A DNA stretch of 64,000 bases from contig NZ_LT985361.1 of assembly GCF_900269665.1 (NCBI RefSeq), positions 1,891,459 to 1,955,458 of the forward strand. Reading direction: 5' to 3'. The notes below the pieces were generated by a model that searched no databases, was not told the DNA's origin, and saw nothing but the letters and a program-made list of their open reading frames with translations. Shown one piece after another: positions 1 to 8,280 of the stretch. Each line of letters begins with the position of its first letter. Position 1 is the stretch's first letter. A program made the position numbers and the translations under genes. This DNA is from Nocardia suismassiliense (GTDB lineage: Bacteria; Actinomycetota; Actinomycetes; Mycobacteriales; Mycobacteriaceae).

Positions 1-235
1 CCGCGGGGGGGCGGGGGGGGGGGGGGGAGGCGCCCGGGCCCGGCGCGCGCGGCGCGCCCCCCCCCCGGCAGGCCCCCCCCCCCCCCGCCCCGGCGGGGGG
101 GGGCGCGCGGCGGCGAGCGGCCGGGGCCCCCCCCACGGCGGGGCCCCCCGCCCCGCGCGGGGGGCGGCAACCAGCCCCCCCGGGGCCGCCGCCGCGGCCC
201 CCCCCCGCGCCCCGGCCCCGGCGGGGGGGAGCCGC
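1..235. other. T-less G/C homopolymer stretch, probable sequence-end artefact
   Basis: No T occurs in the first 235 bases and A is very rare; the stretch is runs of C and G up to about 17 long. From about base 236 the composition becomes normal and a clean reading frame appears on the minus strand. Even very GC-rich actinobacterial DNA contains T, so this is most simply degraded base calling at a read or contig end. Nothing should be translated from it. Confidence 0.8.
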
Positions 236-558
236 TCGACCTCCGCCACATCGGTCGCCGCCGGCGGCACGCGCAGCGCGTAACCGTCCCCGATGGTTAC
301 CAGCACCGTCGACGGGCTGCGGGCTGTCCGCTCGGGTTCCAACGTCCGGCGCAACTGCGCGACGTGGGTGCGCAGCGCGGCGATCGCGCGCGGCACCGGT
401 CGCTCACCCCAGATGCCCTCCACCAATTCGGCGGCCGTCACCGCGCTACCGGCCCGCAGCAGCAGGGCCGCCAGCACGGCGCGACGCTGGGGCGGGCCCA
501 GCGGCAGCGGCGTCTCCCCGCGCCACGCCCTGACCTCGCCTAATACCTGGAACTGCAA
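236..558 (-). CDS. SARP/AfsR-type transcriptional regulator, N-terminal part only
   Basis: The minus strand reads as an OmpR-like winged-helix domain typical of Streptomyces antibiotic regulatory proteins: it opens LQFQVLGEVRAWRG, contains the conserved PPQRRAVLAALLLRAG and the recognition segment ELVEGIWGERPVPRA followed by ALRTHVAQLRRTLEP, and ends with the GDGYALRVPP wing. The start is taken as TTG at 558, seven bases after a GGAGG at 570-566; an adjacent TTG at 561 is possible. The frame then begins the bacterial transcriptional activation (BTAD) region (TDVAEVERL) and is lost in the unreadable first 235 bases. Family members bind direct repeats and activate nearby biosynthetic or regulatory genes; the target here is unknown. 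Confidence 0.8.
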
Positions 559-596
559 CAATCGACCTCCCGAACGCTGGGAGTGTAGCGCCGTGA

Positions 597-1613
597 TCAC
601 GTGCGGTGGCGCGCACCGTCGCGGCGCACTGCGGTCGGTGTAGTGCCCCACCAGCGTCGGCAGCAGCGGGTGAAGGTCGACTGTTCGGACAGTCCGAGGA
701 CGGAGGCGACCTGGCTCATCGGCATGTCGGTGGTGGTGAGGTAGCGCAAGGCTTCGTCGCGGCGCACGTCGTCGAGGATGGCGGCGAACGAGGTGCCCTC
801 CGCGGCGAGCCTGCGCTGCAGGGTGCGCGGGTGCACGGTCAATAACCGTGCGACGGCCCCGATCTCGGGCGCGAGGGTGCCGAGCAGCTGCTGCACGGTG
901 GCGCGCACCTTGGGCACGATCGAGGCGTCGATGCCGCCCGCCTGCTCGGCCAGGAACGCCATCGCCAAGCGGTGCAGGTTATGGTCGCCGCCGCTCAGCG
1001 GCAGGTTCGGCAGATTTCGCGGCACGCGCAGCGCGGCGTACGGGCGGTTCGTCCGCACCGGTGCGTCGAAGAATTCTTCGTAGCGGGCGATCGGCACCGT
1101 CGGACGGTAGGGCAACTCGACGGACAGCAACCCGTAGTTTTCTTCGGCCAGCCGCTGAATGGTGTGGTGTACGAAGGCAAGTCCGAGATCGGTCGCCTGG
1201 ATGGGTGAGGGCAACCCCGGCTCGACGCCGTACCGCAGCGCGATCACGCCGCGATCCCCGTACGGGTCCGGCTCCGTGGTCAGGGTGAGCGAGCGGGCGT
1301 GCAGGAACAGGTAGCGCGCCGAGCATTCCAGCACGTGGGTCAGCGACGGCGAGTTCCGGATGGCCAGGGCCAGCGGGCCGAGCATGTCGAGGTCTTGCCT
1401 GCGCGAGATGCGCAAGCCGAGGTCGGGGCAGTCCAGGCGCTGCGCGGCCAGGTCCAGCACCGCGGCCAGCGCTTGGTCGGGGATGAGGAGGTCGTCGGTG
1501 TCGAGCGCGGCGATGGGCAGCCCGCAGGCGGTGGCGAACTGCTCGGCATCGCCGCCCAGTTCGGCCACGGTCGCGCGGAAGCCGCGCAGGCCGGCCGACC
1601 GGATCACCGTCAT
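597..1613 (-). CDS. AraC-family regulator, VirS-like
   Basis: A 338-residue protein with an N-terminal arabinose-binding-like domain (about residues 15-200) and a C-terminal AraC helix-turn-helix (about 235-335, including HPRTLQRRLAAEG and LGLSEQSTFTRCCRRWWG). Size and layout match VirS of Mycobacterium tuberculosis, which is divergent from the monooxygenase gene mymA; the same arrangement is seen here, with 69 bp between start codons. The start is the ATG at 1613 (MTVIRSAG); the reading frame stays open far upstream but that part only shadows the opposite-strand gene. Inferred role: controlling the divergent monooxygenase, perhaps in response to acid or a lipid signal. Confidence 0.88.
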   Translation of the reverse strand: MTVIRSAGLRGFRATVAELGGDAEQFATACGLPIAALDTDDLLIPDQALAAVLDLAAQRLDCPDLGLRISRRQDLDMLGPLALAIRNSPSLTHVLECSARYLFLHARSLTLTTEPDPYGDRGVIALRYGVEPGLPSPIQATDLGLAFVHHTIQRLAEENYGLLSVELPYRPTVPIARYEEFFDAPVRTNRPYAALRVPRNLPNLPLSGGDHNLHRLAMAFLAEQAGGIDASIVPKVRATVQQLLGTLAPEIGAVARLLTVHPRTLQRRLAAEGTSFAAILDDVRRDEALRYLTTTDMPMSQVASVLGLSEQSTFTRCCRRWWGTTPTAVRRDGARHRT

Positions 1614-1682
1614 GTCGCTCAGAATCAAATAGTTGTCGCGCGAAGTCAAGAATGCGGGTCTATGCGGTCTCACACTGGAGTG

Positions 1683-3194
1683 ATGAACGAGACCGCCGTA
1701 GCCCCCGAACACCTCGATGTCGTGATCGTCGGCGCCGGACTGTCCGGCGTCGGCGCCGCCTACCGGTTGCAGACCGAGTGCCCCGGCAAGACCTACGCCA
1801 TCCTCGAGGCGCGCGACGCGATGGGCGGCACCTGGGATCTGTTCCGTTATCCCGGTATCCGGTCGGACTCCGACATGTTCACCCTCGGCTACCCGTTCAA
1901 GCCGTGGCGCGAGGCGAAATCGATCGCCGACGGGCCGTCGATTCTCCGGTACATCAACGAGACCGCCACCGAGTTCGGCATCGACCGGCACATCCGTTAC
2001 CAGACCAAGGTGGTCGCCGCCGACTGGTCGAGCGAAAACGCCCGCTGGACACTGACTTTGGCAGAGCGTGACGATACAGGCGCGGTATCGCAGCGCGAGC
2101 TGACGTGCAGTTTCCTGTACGCGTGCGCGGGCTACTACAACTATGACCGTGGCTACACGCCCGAATTCCCCGGCCGCGCATCGTTTTCCGGTCAAGTGGT
2201 GCATCCGCAGTTCTGGCCCGAAGACCTCGATTACACCGGAAAGCGCGTTGTCGTGATCGGCAGCGGCGCCACCGCGGTCACCCTGGTGCCCTCGATGGCC
2301 GGGCAGGCCGAGCGGGTGACCATGTTGCAGCGCAGCCCGACCTGGATCAGCGCGGTCCCCGGCCGCGACAAGCGCGCGGACAAGATTCGTGAGCTGCTGC
2401 CGCCGAACCTGGCGCACCGGGTGATTCGCACCAAGAACATCCTGTTCACCATCGGCTTCTACCAGTACTGCCGTCGCCGCCCGGCAGCCGCGCGCAAGCT
2501 TCTCACCGCGTTGACCACGCGAATCCTGAAGGACAAGAGCCTGGTAGCCGAGCACTTCACGCCCACCTACAACCCGTGGGACCAGCGCCTGTGCGCCGTC
2601 CCCGACGCCGATTTCTTCAAGGCGATGAAGAAGGGCAAGGCTGAGGTCGTCACCGACCACATCGATACCTTTGTGCCGGAAGGCATTCGGCTGAAGTCCG
2701 GCCGAATCCTGGAGGCGGACATCATCGTCACCGCCACCGGCCTGCAGATGCTGCCCTTCGGCGGCATCGTCCCGCGGGTCGACGGCCGGCCGGTCGCCCT
2801 CGCCGACCAGTTCATCTGGCAGGGCGCCATGTTGACCGGACTGCCCAACTTCGCCGTCTGCGTCGGCTACACCAACGCCTCGTGGACCTTGCGCGCCGAC
2901 CTCAGCTCTCGCCTGGTCTGCAAGATCCTCAACCATATGGACCGCCGCGGTTACGCCGCCGTCGTTCCCGAGCCGGACGGCAAACTCAGCGAACAACCGC
3001 TGATCGAACTGGCCGCAGGGTATATCCAGCGCTCGATCGATGACTTCCCGCGCCAAGGTGACCGGCACCCGTGGAAAGTCCGCCAAAACTACCTGATCGA
3101 CTCGGCGACCACCTTGCGCACCGACCTGAACAAAACCCTCACCGCCACTCCTAAATCGGCTGTGCGCGAGCCTGTTCCCGCTGCGGTCCGCTGA
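1683..3194 (+). CDS. FAD-containing Baeyer-Villiger-type monooxygenase, MymA/EthA-like
   Basis: A 503-residue flavoprotein. The N-terminal FAD Rossmann motif is GAGLSGVGAAYRLQ; the Baeyer-Villiger fingerprint is FSGQVVHPQFWP; the second NADPH Rossmann motif is IGSGATAVT. Segments such as GGTWDLFRYPGIRSDSDM, YNPWDQRLC and GYTNASWTL are those of mycobacterial EthA and MymA. Such enzymes use NADPH and O2 to insert oxygen next to ketones or oxidise sulfur; EthA activates thioamide prodrugs and MymA is linked to cell-envelope lipids. The ATG at 1683 follows the divergent promoter closely, with GGAG only two bases upstream, so the transcript may be leaderless. Substrate not predictable. Confidence 0.92.
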   Translation: MNETAVAPEHLDVVIVGAGLSGVGAAYRLQTECPGKTYAILEARDAMGGTWDLFRYPGIRSDSDMFTLGYPFKPWREAKSIADGPSILRYINETATEFGIDRHIRYQTKVVAADWSSENARWTLTLAERDDTGAVSQRELTCSFLYACAGYYNYDRGYTPEFPGRASFSGQVVHPQFWPEDLDYTGKRVVVIGSGATAVTLVPSMAGQAERVTMLQRSPTWISAVPGRDKRADKIRELLPPNLAHRVIRTKNILFTIGFYQYCRRRPAAARKLLTALTTRILKDKSLVAEHFTPTYNPWDQRLCAVPDADFFKAMKKGKAEVVTDHIDTFVPEGIRLKSGRILEADIIVTATGLQMLPFGGIVPRVDGRPVALADQFIWQGAMLTGLPNFAVCVGYTNASWTLRADLSSRLVCKILNHMDRRGYAAVVPEPDGKLSEQPLIELAAGYIQRSIDDFPRQGDRHPWKVRQNYLIDSATTLRTDLNKTLTATPKSAVREPVPAAVR

Positions 3195-3212
3195 CGGTCC
3201 TACCATGACCGA

Positions 3213-3722
3213 GTGACGGTGATTCTGGTAACTGGCATGTCCGGAACGGGTAAGTCGACCACGCTGAACCATTTGGCGCACCGTGGATACAGCGTGGTCG
3301 ATACCGATTACGGCGACTGGATCGAAAACCTTTCACTACCGGACGGCATCGGTGCAGAACCTCATTGGCGCGAAGACCGCATCGATGCCTTGCTGACCCG
3401 GCACGAGGACTCCGGCGTCCCGCTTTTCCTCGCAGGCACGGTCATCAACCAGGAAGTCTTCTACCCCCGCTTCGCCGAAATAGTCCTGCTCACCGCCCCC
3501 TTACCGGTAATCCTCACCCGCATAACCACCCGCACCACCAACCCCTTCGGCAAAACCCCCGAAGAGCGCGCACAAATCGAGTCGGATACCGCCGAGATAG
3601 AACCCCTGCTCCGCGCCGGGGCCACCATAGAAATCGACACCCGAAGGTCGATAACCCAAGTGGTAGACCAACTCGTAGCGCTCGTCGGCTTCCCGTCTGC
3701 ACCGGCGAGCTGCTGCGAATAA
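3213..3722 (+). CDS. P-loop NTPase / small-molecule kinase-like protein
   Basis: A 169-residue protein beginning almost directly with a Walker A loop, GMSGTGKST at residues 8-16, followed by an acidic VVDTDYGDW strand, the typical layout of shikimate-kinase/adenylate-kinase-like nucleotide kinases (AAA_18/AAA_33). It starts with GTG at 3213, 18 bp after the monooxygenase stop, so the two are probably co-transcribed. An ATG at 3205 is out of frame and stops at once. The substrate is not recognisable. Codon choice drifts towards A/C-ending codons in the second half compared with the neighbours. Confidence 0.7.
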   Translation: MTVILVTGMSGTGKSTTLNHLAHRGYSVVDTDYGDWIENLSLPDGIGAEPHWREDRIDALLTRHEDSGVPLFLAGTVINQEVFYPRFAEIVLLTAPLPVILTRITTRTTNPFGKTPEERAQIESDTAEIEPLLRAGATIEIDTRRSITQVVDQLVALVGFPSAPASCCE

Positions 3723-3836
3723 ATCTGGTGCCACGTGTTTTGTATCGATGCCCTCGGGTATCGATCACTCGCCGTGGAATTGACCGCGGTGCACCACTCC
3801 CACGAGATCACTGTTGATCGAAAGGAGAGGATTCAC

Positions 3837-4355
3837 ATGGCAACACCCAGGAAAATCGGCGTTATTTCGGCCGTCGCGGCCGCGCTTGCCGCGCCGCTGG
3901 TTGCCGCACAACCTGCGGTGGCCGACCCGATCGGCGGCTGGTGCCCCGGCGGTGAGATGCGATTCAACACCAACCCGCTCGGGATGAATACCGTGCCGGC
4001 TCGGGCGGGCTTCCAGGCCAACCTCGGCGGCTGCACGGGCACGCCCGCAGCCGACGTCGCCTTCCGCAGCGAGTTCAACGGCAACGCGAGCTGCAACGAT
4101 GCCCTCGGCTTCCTGGAGGGCACCCTCGAATGGGCGAACGGCGAAGTCAGCCGTGTTTCGGGTCAATGGCACGTGCCGGGCGGTAACCCCGCCGCCGCTG
4201 TCACGAACACGCTGAACATCGTGGACGGACCGGGAGCCGGCGGCAAGCTGCACGTCGACCAGGCGCCGGTAGACACCCAGCCCCTTGTCAACGCCTGCAT
4301 GAACGGGACGATGCAAGGTGGCCGGATCCCCATCAACACCCTGCACTTCAACTGA
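3837..4355 (+). CDS. Secreted protein of unknown function
   Basis: A 172-residue protein with a Sec signal peptide (MATPRKIG, then an Ala-rich core, AAQPAVA cleavage near residue 27-29). The mature part has four cysteines and no charged repeats or known catalytic motif; GQWHVPGG and NTLNIVDGPGAGGKL suggest a compact beta-rich extracellular domain. A strong Shine-Dalgarno (AAAGGAGAGG, 3821-3830) fixes the ATG at 3837. It stands alone, convergent with the esterase gene. No function is assigned. Confidence 0.75.
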   Translation: MATPRKIGVISAVAAALAAPLVAAQPAVADPIGGWCPGGEMRFNTNPLGMNTVPARAGFQANLGGCTGTPAADVAFRSEFNGNASCNDALGFLEGTLEWANGEVSRVSGQWHVPGGNPAAAVTNTLNIVDGPGAGGKLHVDQAPVDTQPLVNACMNGTMQGGRIPINTLHFN

Positions 4356-4418
4356 GCCCCCGATAGTTGACCCCGGCGCGAGACCGACCCTGTCGGCTCC
4401 GCCGGGGTTGCCGGCCGA

Positions 4419-5360
4419 TCAGGCGACGCCGATCGAGCTGAGGAGCATCGGGAGGGCGTTGCGCATCTGGACCTTCCAGGCATCCCAGTTGTGGCCTTGG
4501 GCGGGGACGTAGCGTTCGTCCACCCGGGCGCCCAGTTCTTGGAGGCGGTCGACGAAGCGGTAATTCTGTTCGTAGGCAAGGGATTCGACGGCGTCGCCCT
4601 TGCCGTAGGAGACGAACAGCGGGATGGTGGTGAGTTTGGCGGCTTGGCTGTACGGGTTGTTGGCGACCCAGATGTCGCGATGGTCGCGGTAGTCGCCCCA
4701 GACTCGTTTCCAGTCGGCGGCACAGCCCTGGCCGGGTTTGTCGGGGTCGCCGGGTGCGCCGGAGGCGTGCAAGGGGTCGACGTTTCCGCTGAAGCTGGCG
4801 GCGGAGGAGAACCAGCCCTGGTGGGCGGCGGCGAATTTCATGGCGCCGAGACCACCCATGGAATTGCCCGCGATGGCCCGGGTGGTGTTGGCGTGGTAGG
4901 TGGACTCGAGGATGGTGCGCACGTCGTCGAGCAGGTACCGCTCCCACGCGGGCGGACCGCCACGCCCGTCGTTGTACCAGTCGGAATAGGCGCTGCACCA
5001 GCTGGTTTCGGGCAGCACGAAGATCGCTTCCTTACCTGCGGTGAGCGCCTCGAGGTTGCCTTTGTCGGTCCAGGATTTGTGGTCGTCGAACCCGCCGTGC
5101 AGCACCCAGACGGTCGGCCAGCTGCGCGAGGATTCCTTGGTCCAGCCGGGCGGCAGCAGCAGGCGGACGACCTTTACCGACCAGTCGGGACCTTCGAGAT
5201 TGGGGGAGGAGATACCGATATCGAGGATGCGGTCGCTGACCCTGGCTTCCCAGCGCACCGTGCCTGCCGCGGCGGAGGCCGGTGCTTCGACGGCGAAAGG
5301 TGCAGCGAGGCCGGCGATTACGGTGGCGATTGCCAGAATGATTCTGCTGAGTCGTGGCAA
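4419..5360 (-). CDS. Secreted esterase of the antigen 85 / Esterase (PF00756) family
   Basis: A 313-residue alpha/beta hydrolase with a signal peptide (cleavage around APASA, residues 26-30). The nucleophile elbow is GNSMGG with Ser167, an oxyanion-loop HGGFDDHKSW lies at about 88-97, and a C-terminal GHNWDAWK supplies His290. PF00756 includes mycolyltransferases of the Ag85 complex and S-formylglutathione hydrolases; the size and export fit an extracellular carboxylesterase or mycolyltransferase-like enzyme, but the Ag85 fibronectin-binding motif is not evident, so mycolyl transfer is unproven. It is divergent from the flavodoxin-fold gene with 214 bp between. Confidence 0.82.
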   Translation of the reverse strand: MPRLSRIILAIATVIAGLAAPFAVEAPASAAAGTVRWEARVSDRILDIGISSPNLEGPDWSVKVVRLLLPPGWTKESSRSWPTVWVLHGGFDDHKSWTDKGNLEALTAGKEAIFVLPETSWCSAYSDWYNDGRGGPPAWERYLLDDVRTILESTYHANTTRAIAGNSMGGLGAMKFAAAHQGWFSSAASFSGNVDPLHASGAPGDPDKPGQGCAADWKRVWGDYRDHRDIWVANNPYSQAAKLTTIPLFVSYGKGDAVESLAYEQNYRFVDRLQELGARVDERYVPAQGHNWDAWKVQMRNALPMLLSSIGVA

Positions 5361-5574
5361 CGGATGATCCTTTCCTTCGAGGATCGGCTTCGAGCGCTTC
5401 GATCCCCGAAGGGGAATCTAGAGCATCGAGACACTCTACGAATAGTGTTGTTCGCAAATTAGTAGTATCTCACTATCCCCCCACGTTCGGCCGAATGATA
5501 TTGCTGGTCAGCGCATCTCGGCCGAAGGGCACCCCCACCGCCGCGGCGCTATCACCTCCGGCACAGTGTTCCGC

Positions 5575-6171
5575 ATGCGTATAGCGGTATACCTCGCCCA
5601 TCCCCGGGCCGACAGTTTCAACAGGGCGCTCTTCGATGCGGTCGTAGACGAGCTGCGGGCCCGGGCGGTCGAGGTGGTGCCGCACGACCTGTATGCGGAA
5701 GGCTTCGACCCGATGTCGTCGGCGGCGGAGACCGACACCGTGCACGGCACGCGGTCGGGTGACGAGCTGGTCCGGCAACACCAGAACGAACTGGCGGACC
5801 TCGACGCCTTGATCTTCGTGCACCCGAACTGGTGGGGCATGCCGCCGGCAATCCTGACGGGCTGGGTGCAGCGGGTGCTCACCCCTGCCGTGGCTTACAA
5901 ACTGGACGACGCGTCCGGCCGGCCGGTCGGATTGCTACGACTGCAACGCGCCTTGGTGCTCAACACCTCCGACACCACCATCGAGCGAGAGCGCGACGTC
6001 TTCGGCGACCCGCTGCAGCAGGTCTGGGCGGCCTGCGTGCTGCCCTACGTCGGCGTGCACGACGTCCGGCGCACAGTTTTCCGGATGGTCACCGACTCCG
6101 TCGACGAGACGCGCGCCGCCTGGCTGCGTGAAGCTCGCGAGCTGGCCGCCGCCCTGGTGGCGGACGCCTAG
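5575..6171 (+). CDS. NAD(P)H dehydrogenase, flavodoxin-like fold (NQO/MdaB type)
   Basis: A 198-residue protein of the Flavodoxin_2 family. It opens MRIAVYLAHPRADSFN, the FMN/FAD phosphate-binding loop of NQO1-like quinone reductases, and carries the typical IFVHPNWWGMPPAILTGWVQRVL segment at about residues 83-105. These enzymes reduce quinones or azo compounds by two electrons. The ATG at 5575 is preferred to a GTG at 5566 because family members begin at this methionine; no clear ribosome site is visible for either. Cytosolic, apparently monocistronic. Confidence 0.87.
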   Translation: MRIAVYLAHPRADSFNRALFDAVVDELRARAVEVVPHDLYAEGFDPMSSAAETDTVHGTRSGDELVRQHQNELADLDALIFVHPNWWGMPPAILTGWVQRVLTPAVAYKLDDASGRPVGLLRLQRALVLNTSDTTIERERDVFGDPLQQVWAACVLPYVGVHDVRRTVFRMVTDSVDETRAAWLREARELAAALVADA

Positions 6172-6215
6172 GACGACCTGCGGTCGGGCAATGGCCCGAT
6201 CTTGACGTGTCCTGA

Positions 6216-6231
6216 TTGTTATCTCGAACAA
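6216..6231. promoter_or_regulatory. Candidate ROK operator, copy 1 (TTGTT-N6-AACAA)
   Basis: The inverted repeat TTGTTATCTCGAACAA lies 123 bp before the sugar-binding-protein start. It shares the layout TGTT-N6-AACA with a second copy 60 bp downstream, and TGTTNNNNCGAACAACA is common to both. Spaced A/T-flanked half-sites are usual for NagC/Mlc-type ROK repressors, and a ROK gene ends this operon. Assignment is by pattern and position only. Confidence 0.55.
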
Positions 6232-6276
6232 CAAATTGGTCGCTTGAACAGGTTGTGCTGTGGGTCACAGTCGAAT

Positions 6277-6295
6277 ATGTTGCAGCGAACAACAT
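6277..6295. promoter_or_regulatory. Candidate ROK operator, copy 2 (ATGTTG-N7-CAACAT)
   Basis: A perfect 6-bp inverted repeat, ATGTTGCAGCGAACAACAT, 58 bp upstream of the binding-protein start. It contains the same TGTT-N6-AACA core as the first copy; the centres are about 62 bp apart, six helical turns, which would suit cooperative binding or looping. Confidence 0.55.
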
Positions 6296-6353
6296 TCGCT
6301 CGACCTCGACCGCCCGGGCACTCCGGGGCGGTGGTTCCACGAAAGGCCCCCTC

Positions 6354-7439
6354 ATGCGTAAGGGCATTCTCGGCGTTGCGGCCGTCTCGGTCGCCGCGCT
6401 CACTTCCTTGACTTTGACTGCTTGTGGTGACGACTCGACGGGGTCGGGCGGTGGCGGAGCCAAGATCGGGGTGATCCTGCCGGACAGCAAGACCTCGGCC
6501 CGGTGGGAGACGGCGGACCGGAAGTACCTGCAGCAGGCCTTCGATGCCGCGGGCGTCAAGGCCGACATCCAGAATGCGCAGGGCGACAAGAACGCCTTCC
6601 AGACGATCGCCGATCAGATGATGACCAACGGCGCGTCGGTGTTGCTGATGACGAACCTGGACAGCGGCACCGGCAAGGCGGTCATCCAGAAGGCGAAGGC
6701 GCAGGGCGTCACGGTCATCGACTACGACCGGCTCACGCTGGGCGGCGGCGCCCAGTTCTACGTGTCCTTCGACAACGTGAAGGTCGGCAGCCTGCTCGGC
6801 GAGGGCGTCGCGAAGTGCCTGACCGACAAGAACGCCGCCAATCCCGTGGTCGCCTACCTGAACGGCGGGCCCACGGACAACAACGCGACCCTGCTGAAGA
6901 CCGGCTACGACGCGGTGCTGAAGCCGAAGTTCGACGCGGGCCAGTACACGAAGGGCCCGGATCAGGCGGTCCCGGAATGGGATAACACCCAGGCGGGCAC
7001 CATCTTCGAGCAGATGCTCACCAGCCAGCCGAACATCGGCGGCGTGGTGGCGGCCAACGACGGTCTCGCCAATGCCGCGATCGCCGTGCTGAAGAAGCAG
7101 AAGCTCAACGGCCAGGTTCCGGTGAGCGGCCAGGACGCCACGGTCCAGGGCTTGCAGAACGTGCTCAAGGGCGACCAGTGCATGACCGTGTACAAGGCGA
7201 TCAAGAAAGAAGCCGAGGCGGCGGCGGAGCTGGCCATCGCGCTGACCAAGGGTCAGCCGGGTCAGGCGAACGGCAAAGTGCAGGACCCGGAGGCCAAGAC
7301 CGACGTGCCCTCGGTGCTGCTGGAGCCCAAGCCGATCTACGCGCAGCAGGTGAAAGACGTTGTCGCGGACGGCTATGTGACCAAGGCCGAGCTGTGCACC
7401 GGCGAGATCGCGAAACTCTGCGCGGACAACGGCATCTGA
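6354..7439 (+). CDS. Sugar ABC transporter substrate-binding lipoprotein, XylF/ChvE-like (system 1)
   Basis: A 361-residue periplasmic-binding-protein-like lipoprotein: signal peptide with lipobox LTAC (lipidated Cys near residue 24), then a type I binding fold (KIGVILPDSKTSARWE; VIDYDRLTLGG; FYVSFDNVKVG; VVAANDGLANAAIAVL). These motifs are those of D-xylose and multiple-sugar binding proteins (XylF, ChvE), so a pentose or similar monosaccharide is likely. It is the first gene of an operon with ATPase, permease and ROK regulator. The ATG at 6354 follows GAAAGG. A stem-loop directly after the gene may keep its expression above that of the membrane components. Confidence 0.9.
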   Translation: MRKGILGVAAVSVAALTSLTLTACGDDSTGSGGGGAKIGVILPDSKTSARWETADRKYLQQAFDAAGVKADIQNAQGDKNAFQTIADQMMTNGASVLLMTNLDSGTGKAVIQKAKAQGVTVIDYDRLTLGGGAQFYVSFDNVKVGSLLGEGVAKCLTDKNAANPVVAYLNGGPTDNNATLLKTGYDAVLKPKFDAGQYTKGPDQAVPEWDNTQAGTIFEQMLTSQPNIGGVVAANDGLANAAIAVLKKQKLNGQVPVSGQDATVQGLQNVLKGDQCMTVYKAIKKEAEAAAELAIALTKGQPGQANGKVQDPEAKTDVPSVLLEPKPIYAQQVKDVVADGYVTKAELCTGEIAKLCADNGI

Positions 7440-7448
7440 TCGCACCAG

Positions 7449-7485
7449 CCCCTTCCGCCTTCTCGATGAGGGGACGGCGGAGGGG
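7449..7485 (+). terminator. Intercistronic stem-loop after the binding-protein gene
   Basis: CCCCTTCCGCC (7449-7459) pairs with GGCGGAGGGG (7476-7485) leaving one bulged base and a 16-nt loop. There is no U-tract. Placed between binding protein and ATPase genes, it probably acts as a partial terminator or 3' mRNA-stabilising hairpin, a common way to make more binding protein than transporter. Confidence 0.5.
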
Positions 7486-7506
7486 GCGCCTTCTAGGAGC
7501 AGCACC

Positions 7507-8280
7507 ATGACAGACACGCCCGTAGTCGAATTACGCGGCCTGGAAAAGAGTTTCGGGCCGGTCCATGTCTTGCACAACGTCGCTTTCGCCGCCTACCCGG
7601 GTGAGGTGACGGCACTGGTCGGTGACAACGGGGCCGGAAAGTCCACGCTCGTCAAGTGCATCGGCGGCACCCACCCGATCGATGCGGGCGAATTCCTGTT
7701 CGAGGGCAAGCCCGTTCAGGTGCACAGCCCGCGTGACGCGGCCGCGCTCGGCATCGAGATCGTGTACCAGGACCTGGCGCTCTGCGACAACCTCGACATC
7801 GTCCAGAACATGTTTCTCGGCCGGGAGAAGAAGACCGGAATCGTGCTCGACGAGTATGCGATGGAGGAGCTGGCCGGAAAAACCCTGGCGAGCTTGTCCG
7901 TTCGCACGGTCAAGAGCGTCCGGCAGCAGGTGTCGAGCCTGTCCGGCGGCCAGCGGCAGACGGTGGCGATCGCCAAGGCCGTGCTGTGGAACAGCAAGGT
8001 GGTGATCCTGGACGAACCGACCGCCGCGCTCGGCGTCGCGCAGACCCAGCAGGTGCTCGAGCTGGTGCGCAGGCTGGCCGACCGCGGGCTCGCGGTGGTA
8101 CTGATCTCGCACAACATGAACGACGTATTCGCGGTCTCGGATCGCATCGCGGCGCTGTACCTCGGCCGGATGGCCGCCCAGGTCCGCACCTCCGACGTGA
8201 CCCACGGGCAGGTCGTCGAACTGATTACGGCAGGCCGCAGCGGCGCACTGGGCCTGGACGCGAATGGAGCAAAGGGATGA
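7507..8280 (+). CDS. Sugar ABC transporter ATP-binding protein (system 1)
   Basis: A 257-residue single-domain ABC ATPase. Walker A is GDNGAGKST (39-47), the signature is LSGGQRQT, Walker B is VVILDEPTAALG and the switch region is LISHNMNDV. XylG/MglA-type sugar ATPases usually have two fused domains; this protein has only one, so it should work as a homodimer. GGAGC six bases upstream supports the ATG at 7507. Its stop overlaps the permease ATG (ATGA), implying translational coupling. It energises uptake at the inner face of the membrane. Confidence 0.93.
   Translation: MTDTPVVELRGLEKSFGPVHVLHNVAFAAYPGEVTALVGDNGAGKSTLVKCIGGTHPIDAGEFLFEGKPVQVHSPRDAAALGIEIVYQDLALCDNLDIVQNMFLGREKKTGIVLDEYAMEELAGKTLASLSVRTVKSVRQQVSSLSGGQRQTVAIAKAVLWNSKVVILDEPTAALGVAQTQQVLELVRRLADRGLAVVLISHNMNDVFAVSDRIAALYLGRMAAQVRTSDVTHGQVVELITAGRSGALGLDANGAKG

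Noticed and set aside
1618-3281. The long upstream part of the minus-strand frame that ends in the AraC gene
   Set aside because: It lies opposite the well-supported monooxygenase gene, and its translation is His/Arg/Gly-rich without domain motifs. Only the part from ATG 1613 is real.
6219-7577. A 452-codon minus-strand frame over the sugar-binding protein gene
   Set aside because: Shadow of a gene with lipobox and conserved binding-protein motifs; Arg/His/Leu-rich without any domain.
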